The notes: a model not told the origin generated them from the letters alone. Positions 9,729 through 18,582 are shown, numbered from the stretch's first letter. The stretch: 58,385 bases of DNA from Olavius algarvensis associated proteobacterium Delta 3 (GCA_903231505.1 CAFBRK010000298.1:1-58385), one strand, 5' to 3'. Numbers and translations are program-made.

Positions 9729-9847
9729 GCCCGCAGGGCTGAGCCTATTTTCATTTGTCGGCCTCTCACCGACAAATGAAAAAAACTATCATCTCACTCT
9801 GTGTCCTCTGCGTCTCGAGTGAGCGAAGCGAACGGGTGGTAAACGTC
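9729..9847. repeat. Dispersed repeat B with hairpin, copy 2
   Basis: Same 14-bp stem (9748-9761 and 9769-9782, loop CCTCTCA) and same tail as 8558-8670, with a few substitutions near CTCGAGTGAGCGAAGCG. Confidence 0.85.
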
Positions 9848-9884
9848 CGTCCTTGTCAGCGTGCGTCTGCGGCTAATAACGGAC

Positions 9885-10015
9885 CTCCGACATCTGACCT
9901 GCCAAAGGCGGGCAAGCCTCTGACATCTGCCCTCCGTCCTCCGCCCTCCGTCCTCCGACTTCGGACCTCCGACCTCCGACATCTGACCTCCGACATCTGC
10001 CATCCCCGTCCCCTC
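9885..10015. repeat. Short degenerate tandem repeat (CTCCGACATCTGAC type)
   Basis: About ten units of a 7-14 bp motif alternating CCTCCGAC, ATCTGAC and GCCCTCCGTC. Related runs occur at 8375-8425 and, in the opposite orientation, at 46955-47040. It is non-coding: all six frames give repetitive Arg/Gly/Ser-rich peptides. Confidence 0.8.
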
Positions 10016-10202
10016 AATATGTCATCTGAAATCAAGATTTTTCGTTTTTGTACGTGACCTATTCCACTAAATGATACATAGTTTACCCAATAACCCATGC
10101 GCCGATAGATCCTATAAAAACCTAACTATTTGTAAACACATAATAATTTATAAATGTTTCTGTCAGCACGCTATTTGCATTCGATCTAAACAAATTTCAG
10201 AC

Positions 10203-10299
10203 AAAGCCAAACCACCTGCGAAGGTGGGACGGAAAGCTGCGGGTCTCTCAGGGGCGAAAGCTACAGATCCATGTAGTGAGAGATGGCCGGGTTGCCGAT
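10203..10299 (+). promoter_or_regulatory. GEMM-I cyclic-dinucleotide riboswitch aptamer
   Basis: The order of conserved elements matches the GEMM-I (cyclic di-GMP class I) riboswitch: CCAAACC, a P2 hairpin CCACCT-GCGA-AGGTGG with a GNRA tetraloop, GGGACGGAAAGC, a long P3 (GGGTCTCTCA pairing with TGAGAGATGG, containing an inner GCTACAGATCCATGTAG hairpin), and GCCGGGTTGCCG closing P1. The bases before AAACC are GCC rather than the GGC of the Vibrio Vc2 aptamer in my alignment, so c-di-GMP versus cGAMP preference cannot be assigned by eye. The nearest downstream gene on the same strand is the sigma-like gene of the putative Dnd restriction operon, 420 bp away. Confidence 0.88.
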
Positions 10300-10320
10300 T
10301 GGGTAGCTCGGTTTTTTTTT
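10287..10320 (+). terminator. Riboswitch expression-platform terminator
   Basis: CCGGGTTGCC (10287-10296) can pair with the segment 10301-10311 and is followed by nine T residues. The left arm is also the 3' strand of the aptamer, so ligand binding and terminator formation should exclude each other. That is the usual layout of a transcriptional ON switch. Confidence 0.82.
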
Positions 10321-10720
10321 GAGAATGAATATAAACAATAGAATGTCCTCAAATCTCTAACAAAATATGCTAAAATCTGCGCTGTCCTATAGTCGATTTC
10401 CAATATTTTTATCAAACACTTACACGATTCGTATTGAAACATTTTCCCTAGCTCTGAAAGCCCAGGGTTTTGAAAAATCAGGAGCGTTTCCCGCAGGGTA
10501 CTAAACCATACGATATTGGGCATTTACATCAAACATAGAAATATCAAGGGCGTCTCCTAAATTCCCATTATGACCATGTATTTGTGCAGTTAGATACCTT
10601 AAAGTCGCTAATACTTTATCAAGAAAAAAAGTTCTGATAATATAGTTTGTTATATACATCATAATATCGTACGAATCATTTAGTGAAATTTTGCTAAATA
10701 ATATGTGATTACAATATTTT
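10321..10720. other. Gene-free leader between riboswitch and sigma-like gene
   Basis: 400 AT-rich bases without a credible reading frame on either strand. Frames that overlap the next gene antisense lack family resemblance. A TGA lies five codons before ATG 10721 in the same frame. I see no clean promoter boxes that I would defend. Confidence 0.5.
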
Positions 10721-12562
10721 ATGGGTGTCCAAGACAACAATAATAGCACTCTCGAAATAAAACTGGCAGAGCTTGATTTTTCGATACGATCAAGAAACTG
10801 TTTCAATGGCGTAGGATTATATCAAGTTAGAGATTTAGTTAGCTATTCAGAAAAAGACTTATTGCGCATAAAAAATTTTGGAAAAAAATCACTCACAGAG
10901 GTAATCGGAGTCCTGGACTCATTAGGGCTTTGCTTAGAAATGAGCGTCTCCGATATCGCATATTTTGAGGGTAAAGTGGCTTCGCCTGGAGAGTTTTTAA
11001 CTGCCGACGACGAAAAACGTGATGTGAACACCTTATTCAAAGCCGTACCGTGGATGGTGCCTGTTGCCGCAAAATTCCTTGCATGCGTCATGAGGGAAAA
11101 AAATGCTACTGTTGCGGCTGCTTTAGGAGTAAAAGGCCCAAAAGGTTCCGATATAAAAGCTGATGACGCCCTTAAAAGCATTGATTTCATGTTCTTTGGC
11201 ACTATTTATGACGAAGTCTTTGAATCGCTGCCAGAAAATCTTCAAATTATTGCAAAAAACCGGACACATTCAAAAAAACCTCTAAGTTTGCAAAAGATTG
11301 GAATTAAATTTGGGATTACGCGTGAGCGGGTCCGTCAGCTCGAAATTCAGGTGCGGGAAAGGTTCCTCAACAGATTCGTGAAGATTGATGTCGCAGTCCA
11401 ATCACGCGTACTCAAGGCAATGCTTGGAAAGGTCGCACCAATAAAAACAGCTCTGTTCAACTCAGAGAAACTAATAAGCGTCTCACGATACCCCGACCAA
11501 GCTTTTTGTGCCTTATTAGAGTTAGCAGGCCCATACAAAATATTAGCGAAATGGGCTGTGCGCACCGATTCCTTGGAAAGAATTCAGAACCTGAAATCGG
11601 TGCTCTCTAAACAGTCTGACAGGATTGGCAGGATTGATCCTCTCATCATAGGAAAAGAGACAGCAGGACTATTCCGCACCGAGGCTGATAGGGAACGCTT
11701 TCTTGCCGAATATTTGGAACTTCCCCAAATTTTTGGGGAATGGGTCGTAGGAGATAGCCAGAGGAAACGTGTTTTCTTGTCTTTATACAAGATTGGAAAA
11801 CCTGCAACAAAAGAAGAAATTGCTGACTATGCAGGAATAGATGATTCGTCCCTCATTGGTCGGTACTTAGGCGGCAACGACTTCATTTGCCGAGCAGACA
11901 AAAAAAGGTGGGCTTTTGCCGAGTGGGTTGATGATCCCTACGACGGAATCTCTGGAGAGATTGAGCAACGCATCTTAGAAGACGGCGGCAAGACAACTCT
12001 CTATCGGGTCCTTAACGAGATCCCATCTAAGTTCGGTGTTGCAGAAACTTCTGTTCGGGCTTACCTGGCTACCCCAAAATTTGTTGTTTCTGACGGTTAC
12101 GTGAGATGCGCGTCTACTGAAGAAATTAACAGCACCTATTTTGGTGATGTAGAAGATGTGACGAATGCGGTACAATTAAAGGATGGAAGATGGGGCGCGT
12201 TGATACAGGTGGATGAGCAATATTTTGACGGTTACTCCGCAGCGATTCCGGCCCCTGTGGCGTGGGAGTGTGGCTTGAAGCCTGGCGACTCTCTTATAGT
12301 CCCAGTAAAGGGGACTCAGCACCTTGTTAGCCTGATCTGGCGCGTCAACAACCTTCTGCAGACGATTGACCTCGGCAGAATTGCTCCTGTCCTGCGCGAT
12401 ATTGAGGTCAAGCAAGGAGACGAGGTCGTCGTCGTACCGTCAACGAAGGATGTCCAGATCTTTCGTTTAGAAGAGTCTCCTATCATGGTTCCTAAAGGAT
12501 TAGATGACGGGGCAGAGTCCGAAACATCCGAATCGCTAATGAAGATGTTATTCAAAAAATGA
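10721..12562 (+). CDS. RpoA-CTD/sigma region 4-like protein of the Dnd-linked operon
   Basis: A 613-residue protein. Residues 11-73 resemble the RNA polymerase alpha C-terminal domain, with its helix-hairpin-helix core RIKNFGKKSLTEV. Residues 188-216 form a sigma-70 region 4 type helix-turn-helix (GITRERVRQLE). About 355-470 looks like one or two winged-helix units (TKEEIADYAGIDDSS). The C-terminal 130 residues appear strand-rich. It lacks sigma regions 2 and 3, so it cannot be a normal sigma factor; a DNA-binding or specificity subunit is more likely. It is first in an operon: its stop overlaps the helicase ATG by 4 bases (ATGA). ATG 10721 is the first start after an in-frame TGA. Function is inferred only. 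Confidence 0.8.
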   Translation: MGVQDNNNSTLEIKLAELDFSIRSRNCFNGVGLYQVRDLVSYSEKDLLRIKNFGKKSLTEVIGVLDSLGLCLEMSVSDIAYFEGKVASPGEFLTADDEKRDVNTLFKAVPWMVPVAAKFLACVMREKNATVAAALGVKGPKGSDIKADDALKSIDFMFFGTIYDEVFESLPENLQIIAKNRTHSKKPLSLQKIGIKFGITRERVRQLEIQVRERFLNRFVKIDVAVQSRVLKAMLGKVAPIKTALFNSEKLISVSRYPDQAFCALLELAGPYKILAKWAVRTDSLERIQNLKSVLSKQSDRIGRIDPLIIGKETAGLFRTEADRERFLAEYLELPQIFGEWVVGDSQRKRVFLSLYKIGKPATKEEIADYAGIDDSSLIGRYLGGNDFICRADKKRWAFAEWVDDPYDGISGEIEQRILEDGGKTTLYRVLNEIPSKFGVAETSVRAYLATPKFVVSDGYVRCASTEEINSTYFGDVEDVTNAVQLKDGRWGALIQVDEQYFDGYSAAIPAPVAWECGLKPGDSLIVPVKGTQHLVSLIWRVNNLLQTIDLGRIAPVLRDIEVKQGDEVVVVPSTKDVQIFRLEESPIMVPKGLDDGAESETSESLMKMLFKK

Positions 12563-14766
12563 TTCCTGAAAACATAAAACTCCGGGATTTTAGCTGGCAA
12601 ATAGGTTATAGTAGCGACGAATGCGACCTTGTAACCGATTTCTATGAGCCTGCCATGGCGGCTGCGGTTCGCTATGATCGCGCTGTCGGTTACTTTAGTA
12701 GCAGCGCTTTGGCTCTCATCTCTAAAGGGATCGAAAATCTCTACTTGCGAAATGGAAAGATGCGCCTAATCGCGTCTCCTGTTATGTCTGTCGGGGACCG
12801 CGAGGCCATCAGGAAAGGATATAAAAAGCGTGATGAAATATTGACTTCGGGGCTTCTCCAGTACTTGGAGGAGGGACGGTTATCACGCGAAGAGAATTAT
12901 CGGCTACAATTACTAACAGGAATGATTGCTGACCGCCTTCTCGAGGTCAAGATCGCTGTTAAGGAAGAAGAGGATGGCAGCCTCAATCTTTACCACGAAA
13001 AGGTTGGAGTCTTCGTCGACGGCTCTAAAGACTATATCACATTCATTGGTTCTCCCAACGAGTCCTGGAACGGATGGGTTGGTAACGCGGAATCTTTTGC
13101 TCTTCACAAATCTTGGGATTTCGGTGCCAAATACGCTAAGTGGGATTCAAACTTATTTAACCGAACTTGGGAAGAGGCGCGTGATCGGCTCTCTGTTTAC
13201 GAATTCCCCGACGCTATACGTGAAGCCTTGTTTAAAAAGTTTCCGCCCCGAGAACCTGGCGAGCCAAAAAATATTCAGAGGCTGAGGAGCATAGATGCTC
13301 GGGCGCGAAAAGGGTCCCCGCTCAGGATGCCTGATTGGCTTGAGGGCGGAAAAAAGCTACACGGTTTCCAAAGGGACGCAGTTAACAGCTGGCTTGAAGC
13401 TGGTGGCAGAGGCATCTTCGCGATGGCGACCGGCACTGGTAAAACGGTGACTTCGCTTGTAGCAGCAATCCAAGTCGCAGAAGAACACGTTGCTAAACAG
13501 ATTCCGTTACTCATCATGGTGGTGGTTCCGTCAGCCGATCTCGTCACGCAATGGGACAATAACGCGCGAGAGTTCGGTTTTTCTCCGGTTCCTTGCCACT
13601 CCACCACAGCGAATAATTGGCCTAAACACGTAAAGGTTTTGTTAAACGGCTTGTCAGCTGCAACCAGCAACGCAGTTGAAATGATTGTTGTGACGGCAGG
13701 GACTATAGTGACGAAGCGTTTCCAGGAAATGATTGGGCGCTATAAGAGATACATGCTTGTGATAGGAGATGAGATGCATTCGCTGGGCACGACCCGGCGG
13801 CTCAAGTCTCTGCCTGACGCGCTATTCAGGATGGGGCTGTCAGCGACTCCTCGGAGGCACGGAGACGAAGAGGGCACGTCACAGCTTATTGATTATTTCG
13901 GAAACGTCCTTCAACGCATTGATATAAGGAAGGCGATTGAGCTAAAAGCTTTGGTGCCATACCGATACGATCCAGTGATTATCTCATTCGACCACCTGGA
14001 GATGGAGAGGTACAAGGAGCTTTCAGCAAAAATAGCTGTACTTCACGCTGCCTCTTCAGACTTCGACGATTTTGTAATTCGGGCGGGGCCGATGTTGCTT
14101 GAAAGGGCGAGGCTCATCGGGCATGCACAATCAAAACTGCCAGCGCTTAAACAGGCAGTCAAAAAATACTCGGGTGCTCGCCACAGCCTTGTATATGCAG
14201 CAGAAGACACCCACCCTATCTATGAGACTCGGCAAATAGACGAAATCGTCTCGTTGTTAGGTGACCAGTTAGAGATGAGGGTCAACAAGTACACGAGCGA
14301 AACAAGTCGTGACGAAAGAAAAATTTACCAGGAGATGCTCCGTGACGGACGCCTTCAGGCACTAATTGCGATGCGTTGCCTCGACGAAGGTATAGATATC
14401 CCTGAGGCTCGAAGAGGATTCATGCTTGCTAGTACCCAGAATCCTCGCCAATTCATTCAGCGACGAGGCCGCATCCTTAGAAGAGACGATAAGGGCGGTA
14501 AGACTCACGCAGAGCTTTACGATTTTTTGGTGGTCCCGGAAGAAACGCCACCAAAGGACCACCCCACGTTTTCACTGGAAAGGAGACTTGTTGGACGTGA
14601 GTTAACACGTTCGCTCGAGCTTGCCTCCGCGTCCGATAATTGGTTTGAGACACCGCCTTCCGATTTGATCGATATTATGGATAGATATGATTTGTTGGAA
14701 CTCGTTGCCGATTATAATGAGCCGGCCGATTGGGATGCTGGAGGTGATAATGTCTACGAAAAATGA
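12559..14766 (+). CDS. PLD-domain DEAH helicase, Dnd system restriction-type protein
   Basis: A 735-residue protein. The N-terminal ~240 residues resemble a phospholipase D-type nuclease domain with one HxK motif (HEK, 146-148) followed by GSPNES at 164-169. A superfamily 2 helicase follows: ATGTGKT 290-296, DEMH 404-407, SATP at 428-431 and QRRGRILR 634-641. It fits the group annotated as DNA phosphorothioation system restriction enzyme, which co-occurs with dnd genes. An energy-driven nuclease acting on unmodified DNA is the likely role. The ATG overlaps the previous stop. Its end overlaps the next gene by 17 bases, so translation is coupled. The PLD catalytic spacing is not perfectly canonical; nuclease activity is therefore inference. 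Confidence 0.88.
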   Translation: MIPENIKLRDFSWQIGYSSDECDLVTDFYEPAMAAAVRYDRAVGYFSSSALALISKGIENLYLRNGKMRLIASPVMSVGDREAIRKGYKKRDEILTSGLLQYLEEGRLSREENYRLQLLTGMIADRLLEVKIAVKEEEDGSLNLYHEKVGVFVDGSKDYITFIGSPNESWNGWVGNAESFALHKSWDFGAKYAKWDSNLFNRTWEEARDRLSVYEFPDAIREALFKKFPPREPGEPKNIQRLRSIDARARKGSPLRMPDWLEGGKKLHGFQRDAVNSWLEAGGRGIFAMATGTGKTVTSLVAAIQVAEEHVAKQIPLLIMVVVPSADLVTQWDNNAREFGFSPVPCHSTTANNWPKHVKVLLNGLSAATSNAVEMIVVTAGTIVTKRFQEMIGRYKRYMLVIGDEMHSLGTTRRLKSLPDALFRMGLSATPRRHGDEEGTSQLIDYFGNVLQRIDIRKAIELKALVPYRYDPVIISFDHLEMERYKELSAKIAVLHAASSDFDDFVIRAGPMLLERARLIGHAQSKLPALKQAVKKYSGARHSLVYAAEDTHPIYETRQIDEIVSLLGDQLEMRVNKYTSETSRDERKIYQEMLRDGRLQALIAMRCLDEGIDIPEARRGFMLASTQNPRQFIQRRGRILRRDDKGGKTHAELYDFLVVPEETPPKDHPTFSLERRLVGRELTRSLELASASDNWFETPPSDLIDIMDRYDLLELVADYNEPADWDAGGDNVYEK

Positions 14767-14947
14767 AGAGATGGCTCTTGACGCGGAGTCGATCATCAAA
14801 CTCATTTCTGATATGCAGCCCCAGGCACAAAACCTATTCCAGTCTGTATTGAAAGACGTTCTTGACAGGGGCAATGAATTGAGCGAAGTGACGGTTGAAG
14901 AGTTAGCGAAAAAGTATGCTGCTAAAGCTCTGAAATTGGTCGGATAG
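14750..14947 (+). CDS. Small helical protein of the Dnd-linked operon
   Basis: A 65-residue acidic, probably all-helical protein (DAESIIKLISDMQPQAQN, then VEELAKKYAAKALKLVG). No family recognised. ATG 14750 sits directly behind a strong GGAGGTGAT ribosome-binding site inside the 3' end of the helicase gene, and the stop lies 9 bases before the next ATG. This tight packing supports a real gene translated with its neighbours. It may be a bridging subunit between the helicase and the SMC-like ATPase, as small helical partners often are, but nothing in the sequence proves it. Confidence 0.78.
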   Translation: MSTKNEEMALDAESIIKLISDMQPQAQNLFQSVLKDVLDRGNELSEVTVEELAKKYAAKALKLVG

Positions 14948-14956
14948 GGGGCTGTG

Positions 14957-17071
14957 ATGCGGTTTGTTCGGATGGAGCTTAATAATTGGAGAAGCTTTCT
15001 GGGTTTGCACCAAATCGAATTTGCTGGTTGGGATTCCTGCAACGTAACAGTACTAGTTGGCCAAAACGGTGCAGGTAAGACGGCTTTGTTGAATGCCTTT
15101 ACCTGGGTACTTTTTGGTGAAACTACGGCAGGGTTCAGGAGACCTGACGACCTGTTTAACCATACGGCACTTAGCCTTATCAAGGTTGGCACCGTCGACA
15201 AAATGTTCGTGAAAATATGTTTTGATCATGAAGGAGAACAATACGTTGTTACGAGGTCTATAAGCGCAGAGCGCGCCCACAACCATGAACCACCGACCGT
15301 CGGCCCTACAAAGTTTTCTGCCACGGTCAGAAATAAAACAGGAGTAACTGAGGCTGTGGACCAAGAGAAAATTAATGCTGTCCTGCCTCCTGGCTTGCAC
15401 CCGTTTTTCTTTTTTCCGGCCGAAAACATTGGGAAAGATATTGATCAGAACGACGCTGCTTCTATCCGGGCAAGTATGTCGAGAGCGATAGACGTCCTTT
15501 TGGATATTGAGAGATACGATAACGCGTTAAAGATTATTTCTAAGACGCTCACAAAGCACTTGAAGACCCCAAAAAACACGCCTAAAGACGCAACTATCAT
15601 GGCTGCTGAAGAGGAAATGAACGATGCTCGAGAAAGGTGGGAATCTACAGAGCAAAGAAAGAAAAAGTTACCTGGCATAATCGAAAAGGCTCAGCGGGCT
15701 GTTGATAAGTTGAATCAGGCGCTAGAAGAAAGCGACGCCCATAGAGGCGCCGTTGAAGAGATGAACAAAGTTAAGGATGAAATCTACCGGGAAAATGATA
15801 ATATTGAACGTATCAGGGATGGTCAGGTATTAGCGATTAATAGCGCCTGCGGCATTGTTTTCGGAAAAGAGATATTCGTAGACGCCAAGGCTGCGCTTGA
15901 CGTTGCCCACAAAGAAGGCAAGATCCCCCCAAAAGTATCCTCGGGTCTTCTCGACGAGCTTATTGACGTGCGCCAGAAATGTATTTGTGGCAGGGAGCTG
16001 GGCAAATGCGAGCTCGGTGAGCTTAAGTCTCTCCGTTCCATCACCTTGGAGGACTCAATAGCGGAGATCGCTTCTGATCTTCGTGGGAGACTCCCGTTGC
16101 TCATAGAGACCGATGATGGCAGCGTCGATAAGTCAGTGGCCAACGAAATATTAGAGTTAGATAAGGAGGCTAACGATGCCGAGAGAAGACTCTTAGCCCT
16201 GAAACAGCGGCTTAAAAAACTTATCGATGATCAGCCAGAGATCAGTCACGGTGATCCAGGAAAGACCAGGGAGGCATGGCAGCAGCAGGAAAAACGCCTA
16301 TTAAGACTGCAGGAGGAACTTACAGACATCAGTAAGGAACTGCCCGATTTGGAGCTCGCCAAAAGGAATGCCGAAAAAAAGTATGGGGCCGCCCTGAACA
16401 GGCAGACCAAAACCAAAGCGATCGGCGAAGCGCGAGGACTTCTCACGTCTGTTGAAGAAACGCTATCAAAGATACAAGAAATCGTTCGCACTTGTGCACG
16501 GAAAGATGTTGAGCGTGCGATGAATGATTTCTATACCCCTTTGCTGCTCAAGAATTATTGTGTGAGGCTGACTGACGATTTCCGATACGAAATCGTCGAC
16601 GAATCGACCTCAAGGACTGTCGGCGCGTCTTCTTCTGAGGTTGCTTTAGCCACGTTTGCGTTTGTAGGTGCAATTGCGGCTTTGATGCCTTCCTATGCGC
16701 GTCTAGAAAGGCTCTTACCCGCCGGGGATGGAAAGTCTGTGGGTAGTCTACGTGCGGACAAGGCAAACGCTTATCCTGTTGTCTTAGATGCTCCTTATAG
16801 TCCGTTCGGCAAGGAGTATGGGGATCAGTTTTCGAAGGTCTTACCGGACCTTTTGCCTCAAAGCGTATTAATTGTGAGAGAGGATCAGTTGGAATACATC
16901 AACTCTATGATAGATGATACGCGGGTAGGATCTGCCTACGTGCTCCAGCTTCAGACTGGCAGCGCAGAAAGTAAAGAGTTGGTTTGGCAAAACAAAAAAT
17001 ATGGCTACGTAATAAATATTGAGGGGCAAGTGGCTTCTCACACCAAAATTACTCCTTTACCGGTGGGTTAA
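14957..17071 (+). CDS. SMC/Rad50-like AAA ATPase (DndD-like) of the Dnd-linked operon
   Basis: A 704-residue ATPase of the SMC/RecF type. Walker A GQNGAGKT is at 35-42 after the typical opening MRFVRMELNNWRSF. A long coiled coil spans about 190-520, interrupted by a CICGREL cysteine pair near residue 345 that could serve as a zinc-hook-like tip. Walker B (YPVVLDAPYSPFG) lies near 610. It resembles DndD but is a separate gene from the dndD at 20662-22638. The likely role is ATP-dependent DNA engagement for the restriction complex. A GGGGG run 6 bases before ATG 14957 serves as ribosome-binding site; GTG 14954 is an alternative start. The next gene starts 4 bases after its stop. Confidence 0.85.
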   Translation: MRFVRMELNNWRSFLGLHQIEFAGWDSCNVTVLVGQNGAGKTALLNAFTWVLFGETTAGFRRPDDLFNHTALSLIKVGTVDKMFVKICFDHEGEQYVVTRSISAERAHNHEPPTVGPTKFSATVRNKTGVTEAVDQEKINAVLPPGLHPFFFFPAENIGKDIDQNDAASIRASMSRAIDVLLDIERYDNALKIISKTLTKHLKTPKNTPKDATIMAAEEEMNDARERWESTEQRKKKLPGIIEKAQRAVDKLNQALEESDAHRGAVEEMNKVKDEIYRENDNIERIRDGQVLAINSACGIVFGKEIFVDAKAALDVAHKEGKIPPKVSSGLLDELIDVRQKCICGRELGKCELGELKSLRSITLEDSIAEIASDLRGRLPLLIETDDGSVDKSVANEILELDKEANDAERRLLALKQRLKKLIDDQPEISHGDPGKTREAWQQQEKRLLRLQEELTDISKELPDLELAKRNAEKKYGAALNRQTKTKAIGEARGLLTSVEETLSKIQEIVRTCARKDVERAMNDFYTPLLLKNYCVRLTDDFRYEIVDESTSRTVGASSSEVALATFAFVGAIAALMPSYARLERLLPAGDGKSVGSLRADKANAYPVVLDAPYSPFGKEYGDQFSKVLPDLLPQSVLIVREDQLEYINSMIDDTRVGSAYVLQLQTGSAESKELVWQNKKYGYVINIEGQVASHTKITPLPVG

Positions 17072-17075
17072 TGCT

Positions 17076-17549
17076 ATGGCGACCAAAGACAGAATCTATA
17101 TTGAAAAAGAGTTTGTGCCTGTCGCTGACAGACTTGTTCTGAGGCGGATCCCGGGTTCCGACACTGCCGAAGGCGTTTTTCGTGATACACGCGAACTAGT
17201 CGCATTCGCTGCCGGACTCGGCTATAGGAAAAAGAAGCAACACGAATTGAAAGTCAACGGGCGAGAGATAAAGTTGACAGCTTTAGAGAATATCGAGAAA
17301 GGCGGCGCTCAGCTTCTCAACGCTATCGCTATCGCGGAGGGCGGGGGAGTAGATATTTTACTTCCTGAACGTGTCGATGAACGCGCCATCATCCTTGAGA
17401 AATATGTCAATGGCGGTCTTGAATATATTTCTGGGATTACTGAGGAGGAGACGGCCCTTGAGACCATTGTCGAGATAATTAAGTCTGAGCATGCCCCTGA
17501 TTCCAAAGTAAAGGACGTGATTGGAAGCCTGAGGCTGCGTAAACTGTAA
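17076..17549 (+). CDS. Dnd system-associated protein 4 family protein
   Basis: A 157-residue protein that matches what I recall of the dnd-associated protein 4 family: RDTRELVAFAAGLGYRKKKQ near residue 40, and a C-terminal helix pair LETIVEIIKSEHAP. No enzymatic motif is visible. ATG 17076 is chosen because it gives a 4-base gap to the ATPase stop; longer in-frame starts would run into that gene. It is tightly packed between the ATPase and the HNH nuclease, so a structural or regulatory role in the same complex is the likely reading. Family assignment is from memory of the motif and position. Confidence 0.75.
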   Translation: MATKDRIYIEKEFVPVADRLVLRRIPGSDTAEGVFRDTRELVAFAAGLGYRKKKQHELKVNGREIKLTALENIEKGGAQLLNAIAIAEGGGVDILLPERVDERAIILEKYVNGGLEYISGITEEETALETIVEIIKSEHAPDSKVKDVIGSLRLRKL

Positions 17550-17579
17550 TTCGGCTACGCCAGTTATGGTAAATAGGAC

Positions 17580-18581
17580 GTGATAGAAGCTTTCCATAAA
17601 GCAATTTCAACGGGCAACCAGAACACATACAAATTTGCTCTCGGTCGTGCGGTAATCGAGGAATTCGGTAATGACCGTATAATTCCGCTCATAGCGCTTG
17701 CTGGACGGTTCGCTGACTATTATTTCAAAAATCACCAGGAGTTCAAGCTTCGGGAAACAAACAACCCTTCCCAGGATCCGACTGCCACACTGATTCTTCG
17801 TAAGCTCATCAAATATAGATATGGTGACCGTATTCCGCCAAAAAGGATGCCCAAAAAATTCCGTGAAGATTTCGCGGAGAAAATAGTAAATCCGCCGTCG
17901 GGGTGGGGGCACTCTGTATTCACTTATGTTTTACCATGTTGGCAGGGCGCGGCAATGAATACTCGCGGCTATTATGAGTATCCCAGATCCGGCAGTAATG
18001 ATTTCTTCGAATTTTCCATCGATGATGGATTGATAATTTTGACCAATGACTTTGTTGCGACTTTAGATCACCACAAATCAACGCTTCTATCCATGGTCAT
18101 TCTTGAGTGGGCTCGCTTTATGGAAAAATTCAACCATACACCTAACCTAATCTCAAAGTTGAGCCCCAAAAAACCGTATCGACGAATATCGAAGTTCCGC
18201 TCAATTTTCAAAGAGACGCCTGCGTTGAAGATCGGCTTATGCCATCTTTGCAAACAACCTTTGTTAAAAGCCGATTTTACATTAGATCACATGATACCTT
18301 TCGACTATGTTTATACAGATGATTTGTGGAACCTGGTTCCCGCCCATCGTAAGTGCAATTCAAAAAAGGGAGCAAGGGTAGGGTCTGATCGAATGATCCG
18401 GAAATTGATAGAAAGAAACAATGTTCTTTGGGATTTACGGGGCTCCGCAGCCCAGAAATGGATACAGTCGTCTGCGGAATCGGCTAATGGCTTGGAAAGT
18501 AACATCATACTGGTTGCTAATGCGGCAAAAAAGGCAGGATTCGAAAAAGTTACTGATCAGGAAATTAATAGTTATTCTTAA
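17580..18581 (+). CDS. HNH endonuclease of the Dnd-linked operon
   Basis: A 333-residue protein ending in an HNH nuclease domain: CHLC at 221-224, LDHMIP with catalytic D236-H237, DDLWNLVPAHRKCN with N251 and H256, and a second Cys (C259) that completes a zinc knuckle. The N-terminal ~200 residues are of unknown fold and may recognise modification status or partners. The start is GTG 17580 with AGGAC just upstream, 30 bases after the previous stop. It is last in the plus-strand operon and ends 1 base before the convergent methyltransferase stop. It is the clearest candidate for the cutting subunit; together with the PLD domain this gives the operon two nuclease-like modules. Confidence 0.85.
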   Translation: MIEAFHKAISTGNQNTYKFALGRAVIEEFGNDRIIPLIALAGRFADYYFKNHQEFKLRETNNPSQDPTATLILRKLIKYRYGDRIPPKRMPKKFREDFAEKIVNPPSGWGHSVFTYVLPCWQGAAMNTRGYYEYPRSGSNDFFEFSIDDGLIILTNDFVATLDHHKSTLLSMVILEWARFMEKFNHTPNLISKLSPKKPYRRISKFRSIFKETPALKIGLCHLCKQPLLKADFTLDHMIPFDYVYTDDLWNLVPAHRKCNSKKGARVGSDRMIRKLIERNNVLWDLRGSAAQKWIQSSAESANGLESNIILVANAAKKAGFEKVTDQEINSYS

Positions 18582-18582
18582 T

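Noticed and set aside
9885..10015. Tandem short repeats as a CRISPR array
   Set aside because: Units are 7-14 bp, degenerate and contiguous, without spacers of constant length; no cas genes in the window.
10071..10322. An 83-codon plus-strand frame
   Set aside because: It lies across the GEMM-I riboswitch and its terminator; the RNA structure explains the sequence better.
10721..18581. The plus-strand operon as a BREX, DISARM or Ssp system
   Set aside because: No PglZ, BrxC/BrxL, DrmB or SspB-E features were seen; the convergent dndBCDE and Dnd-associated families point to Dnd.
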